Source: Primula veris
Lineage: Eukaryota > Streptophyta > Magnoliopsida > Ericales > Primulaceae
DNA length: 64,000 bases
Direction: 5' to 3'
Assembly (NCBI GenBank): GCA_963682055.1
Contig: OY821740.1
Coordinates: 7,503,314 to 7,567,313 of the forward strand
Made by a program: the position numbers and the translations under genes. Positions within the stretch are counted from its first letter, which is position 1, and each line of letters starts with the position of its first letter. The notes under the pieces are model-generated. The model searched no databases and was not told the origin of the DNA. It worked only from the letters and a program-made list of their open reading frames with translations. This document shows, piece after piece, positions 59,801 to 64,000 of the stretch.

Positions 59801-61950
59801 ACTTTGAAATTAAGTGCCTTACCCAATATACGTAGTTGTTATGAAGCCTAAATTCTAATAACAAGATCTCCAATGAAAAGTTACAATCTACTCCTATAAT
59901 CAATGAAAGGGCAAATATTGTACTCATGATAAATTCTTTAATCATATGATAATATTAATATAACAGCGTATGACCAGATTGCAAATACTATAATGGCCTG
60001 TCTGCATAATTTCAACAAGGTGTATTTGCTCCCCTCCAATTTTCAGAAGGTGATTTCCACTTTTATAATGACCAGATAGCAGCTTTAGAATTAGAAAAAT
60101 AACATTCTACTTCAGGTAGATTTAGATATGAGAGAGACACATTAAATCCATGTAGATATGACTGTGATTTTCAACATATTGGGACTAGTACTATTACATT
60201 TGAAACTAAAAGTACTTAATACTTCTCGTCTAAAATACAAGTACCGTTTATGCAATTCTCGATTCACATTACATCAATTCTATTATAATAACTCAACAAA
60301 ATATTTTTTTTTTCTGTCAAATGAAAATTATCATTACTCTCTCATAAATAATAGAAAACTGAAAAATTAATTAACACTATTTATTTATCTTTTAACAACT
60401 CAAAATTATTTTAAGTATTCTCATCTTATATATTTTTTTATTCTCCACATATTTGTATTAGAAGTATTATATTTTAATCGTAATACGCATCACACACACA
60501 ACGCGTGGGGCACGATTACTAGTATTAATGTAGTATCACTATATTTATAGGTGCATTATCATTTGTACATGTGCATCATTTCCTCATACATTTACAATTA
60601 TTTTTATTTTATATCATAACATTTACTATAATCGTTTAAAAAAGGAGTATTTTTGCAACGTTTGTGTTTCGTTTTTCGTTTTTCGCAAAATAGTTATGCT
60701 AGTTGTTGATGGTTTGAATTAAACGACCGGCTCCAATATAGAATATTTGTGATCCCAAATTTGTACGCCTGATCGCATATGCTTTAGTTTGTTCTAATCC
60801 GATATAGTATGAACTTTTTATTCCATTTTGCATTTTTCACCAGTTGCAATATTTGTTAAATAACTACAAGTCGCTCGTTTTTGTAGCATCCTCACTTTAG
60901 ATTGTTATAAATGGACAAGATATACCAAGATACTAACCACAGAGAAAAGCTCACTTAACATTGGGTACAATATTTATTCATCGTACTTCCTAATAGTATA
61001 TATTTTCTCCATCCCTTCAAATGCTATTTTTGGGATAGACAAAAACACAAAAAGGAAAAAAATGATTATCCTTAAAAGTTATAAATCATATCGTGAAAAG
61101 ATAATTAAAAAAATGTCAAATGTAAAAAACTCTTCCTCCTTAACAAATAAGTAACAATACTATTTAATTACTAAGACTAAAAAAGTTAACTTCCCAAACA
61201 AAATTGTGAACACACTTATAATTAAATAGTCGATAAATATACTCCCTCACTCCCTAAACAAATGTTACTTACGAAAATACATGCAACTTTTACTATCAAA
61301 TGTTTCAAATTAAAATTTCCGAAATGAAAAAAATTGAAAATTCCATTGTATAGTTCTAACCATGAACTATGTGATTAACTTTAAAAAATATTTTTTTCGA
61401 CAATCTAGATATGAAAAAACTGTCAGTCAAAGTTACATGTATTTTTATACGAGACATTTGTTTCGACAATATAGATATGAAAAAATTATCAGTTAAAGTT
61501 ACACGTATTTTTATACGAGAGATTTGTATAGTTACGGAAGTAATAGATATGTATGTAAATAGTATAAAGAAGTTGCGGAAATGGTTTATAAGAGAGGTTG
61601 AAGAGTAGAAAAAAGGCAGGGATTGGTGGCATGGCTGTGACTTAAGCCAAGTGTAGGGTGATTTAATCAAACCTTTTTTTTAATCCACACACCTATCACA
61701 CTAACCCCCCGCTTAATTAGTACACACCACTCTCACTTTTAATCCATCCTTAATCACTGCATTACACATACCCCCCTCTATCTTTCTCTCTTTTCCCATC
61801 TATGCTCTTATATATATATATACATACATGATGACTATATTTGTATGTCTTGGTAAACCACTCTAATAATCTGCTTACCAAAACTTATTAAACCTTTTTA
61901 AACTCTTTATTTGTTTTCTCTCTTTAGAAGAAAAGAGAAAGAGAGAGAGA
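56867..61950. other. Non-genic region upstream of the WRI1-like gene
   Basis: AT-rich DNA with short open frames of no recognisable family. Visible repeats are two ~70-bp units with ATACTCATCTCATTC and CCCAACCAAAACAA (57640-57800), GCCTAAT-type repeat fragments (58780-58830, 59410-59500), and two ~62-bp units with GATATGAAAAA and TTTTTATACGAGA (61395-61530). The last ~150 bp hold a TATA-rich run (61811-61821) and a GA-rich leader, likely the WRI1-like promoter. Confidence 0.45.
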
Positions 61951-63654
61951 ATGAAGAGGAGGTCTCCTTCTTCTTCATGTTCATCTTCATCTTCATGTAT
62001 TTTTGAATCTGAGATTATTGTTAATCAATTGGGTGATAATAAGCCCAAAACTAAGCGTGCTAAAGCTAAAAAAGATGTTAATCAGGATAAGGTTAGTACT
62101 AATACTACTACAAGAAGAAGCTCAATCTACAGAGGTGTTACTAGGTACTTTCTCTCTCTCTTTTTTTTTTTTAATGTTTTATTTTTCATTATGTTTCTCT
62201 TTTTTTTTTGTTGATTTTTTAACCTTCTATAAATTGTAATAATGTTATGGTGGTCCTTGGAACTTGGTGGCCAAAAGTTGCATGGCTTAATGTTGCAAAA
62301 CAGAGAATTTTGGGAAAATTGGAACATTTTTATTTTGTTGTTGTACATTAATGTTCATGCGTCTATCATGGAAATGATCTTAGTATGTCACGAGTGGTGT
62401 CATTAATTAACTGTATAAGGTTATTGATTTCTAATTACAAGGTCACAGGCTGTCGTATTTTTTATTACAGAGTATAATCTTTAATTTCTTACATGCGTCA
62501 GTTTAATATCGTGACAGCTTGATTTAATTTCATTCTCATTTGAAAACCAATTATTTTGGATTTCATACAATTAAGTCCCTCATCAACAGAACTACATTAG
62601 ATTTAGATAATAGATTTTCCTTGTCTCATAGTGAATCAGTGATGTGCTTGTTTCTCTTTTAATTAAGAGACAACATTTTGTTATGCAGGTTTGCATTAAC
62701 ATTTCTTTTTGAATAATTAATGTTGGTGTATTTTTTTAATGTTGCACATAATACAATACCTTAGAGTAGAAAGTGCTCTCCCATGAAAGAGACAAGAAAA
62801 AGTGTGCATTATGAAAGTGTCATATATAATTTATTTCACCCGAAGACCAAACAAAGTATATAAATGTATCAAAAAAACGTTTTTGTTTTGTTATTTTATA
62901 GATTCCAGCATTGCATGTACTGTATTGTATTTTTTTGATCTTATTCGTATTACGGAGTATTACTTTTTAGATTTAGGTACATTTGTCATATTATACCTGT
63001 ACCTATTGACCAAACATAAAAAAAAAACTGACCCGCTGATGAATAATCCAGGGTATATATGGGCTAATGTTTTTGTTACTTGGCAAATAAAATTATGCAT
63101 TTATTTAAAACAAATACTAATAATGCATAATTGGTTGGTACAAATATGCATTCAATTCAAGTTTTTTTTATATATTTTTTTTAAAAAAAACTTAAATTTA
63201 TTTATGAATGAATCACAGACACAGGTGGACAGGGAGGTTTGAGGCACACTTGTGGGACAAGAGTACATGGAATAGCATTCAAAACAAAAAAGGACGACAA
63301 AGTAATTAAAATCACACCCCCTCTTTTTCTCTATACCTCAGATTAGATTTGCTTTTATATTAATTAATCAACCATTTTTGTAAGCAACTTAAATAAAGAA
63401 ATATTACTACTACTAGAGGCAAAGCAAGGAGATCTGAAATCTGTGTGACAATATTTTAGTATTGCAACATAATGACATAATGTGTACTATTAAAAAATAA
63501 AAGATCATTTATTTTAGTAAGAGTTTAGCTCTTTGTTTGAGGGATTATTCTGACTGTGTTTTTATTCTTTGGTGATCCCATCTGATCCCCCTGCCATTGC
63601 AACGTTTTCTTCACGCTTTTGCCGCTGTTCTCTGATCTGGTTTAGTTTATTTGG
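61951..63654 (+). CDS. WRI1: WRINKLED1-like AP2/ERF transcription factor (partial, exits right edge)
   Basis: Exons 61951-62144, 63219-63301 and 63646-63654 join in phase; the rest lies outside. The protein begins [15 protein letters not shown], has a basic KTKRAKAKK stretch (likely nuclear signal) and enters the first AP2 domain with [20 protein letters not shown], then [19 protein letters not shown]. This Ser-rich start and AP2 sequence match the WRI1 group, whose founder activates glycolytic and fatty-acid synthesis genes in seeds. The third exon is nine nucleotides, TTTATTTGG between TTTAG and GTAAAG. It completes Ile-Tyr-Leu plus the first base of the next codon, matching the known WRI1 microexon that encodes VYL. 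Other AP2 paralogues of this group are possible, but the [11 protein letters not shown]...NIQNKKG-type sequence favours WRI1. Confidence 0.85.
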
Positions 63655-64000
63655 GTAAAGCAAGCTATTCTCTCTCATTTACTATTTTTTTTATTTTGTT
63701 AAAATTGTTTAACTTGTATCATATAAATATTTCTATATAAATAGGATTGTCATAGACTCACTCATAGAATCCCAAACATTATGGTACTATGTTTTATAAG
63801 TACATACATTTTGAGATACTAAATAAACATATCACGGAAGATTAAGACCAACCATATTAATTTACAATATACCGAAATTCCTAAATATTATTTGTAAATA
63901 ATCATCCATCCCTAGACAAGTGTGTACTACGAAAACACGAAATTTGTATATATACATTGCCGAAATAGAGAATTTAAAAATTACATCATACTATGTGATT
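63655..64000 (+). other. Intron after the WRI1-like microexon
   Basis: AT-rich DNA to the window end. The next AP2 exon (expected to begin GAYD) is not present, so it lies beyond the edge. Confidence 0.6.

Overview
This is nuclear DNA of a flowering plant, almost certainly a eudicot. Genes are split by many AT-rich introns, intergenic DNA is full of transposons, and the recognisable genes are typical plant ones (organellar DNA gyrase A, VPS36, a NUFIP1-like protein, a REX1-B-like protein and a WRINKLED1-type AP2 factor). I cannot name the family or species.

Layout. 1-3450: a tandem duplication carrying the first exon and upstream DNA of a ZPR1-like zinc-finger gene (minus strand, leaving the window at the left), with a Mutator-like element with long inverted repeats inside one copy. 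4046-10390 (minus): a complete NUFIP1-like gene in ten coding exons. 10391-11121: a divergent promoter shared with VPS36 (11122-18957, plus, nine coding exons plus the exon that completes the stop). 19100-21420: non-genic. 21420-23505: about 19 copies of a ~101-bp tandem repeat. 23561-27228 (plus): a four-exon REX1-B-domain gene. 28792-43467 (minus): DNA gyrase A in 27 coding exons that join in phase to 921 residues. 43670-56370: a Copia-type LTR retrotransposon inserted about 200 bp upstream of the GYRA start codon, itself carrying a younger SIRE-like gag-only LTR element (46888-52402). 56376-61950: non-genic with repeats. 61951 to beyond the window end (plus): the first three coding exons of a WRI1-like AP2 gene, including a 9-nt microexon.

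The genes belong to unrelated pathways: snoRNP assembly, ESCRT-II sorting, organellar DNA topology, and probably seed-oil regulation. A theme joins several of them: local duplications that cross exon borders. NUFIP has a whole exon duplicated in frame; the ZPR1-like gene has its first exon duplicated; GYRA intron 3 carries a copy of the acceptor and first codons of exon 4; and GYRA intron 1 carries about ten reiterated copies of the 3' end of exon 1 with its splice donor. That last array is the most unusual structure here. Exon coordinates were derived by eye from splice consensus, phase and protein-family continuity; none was computed.
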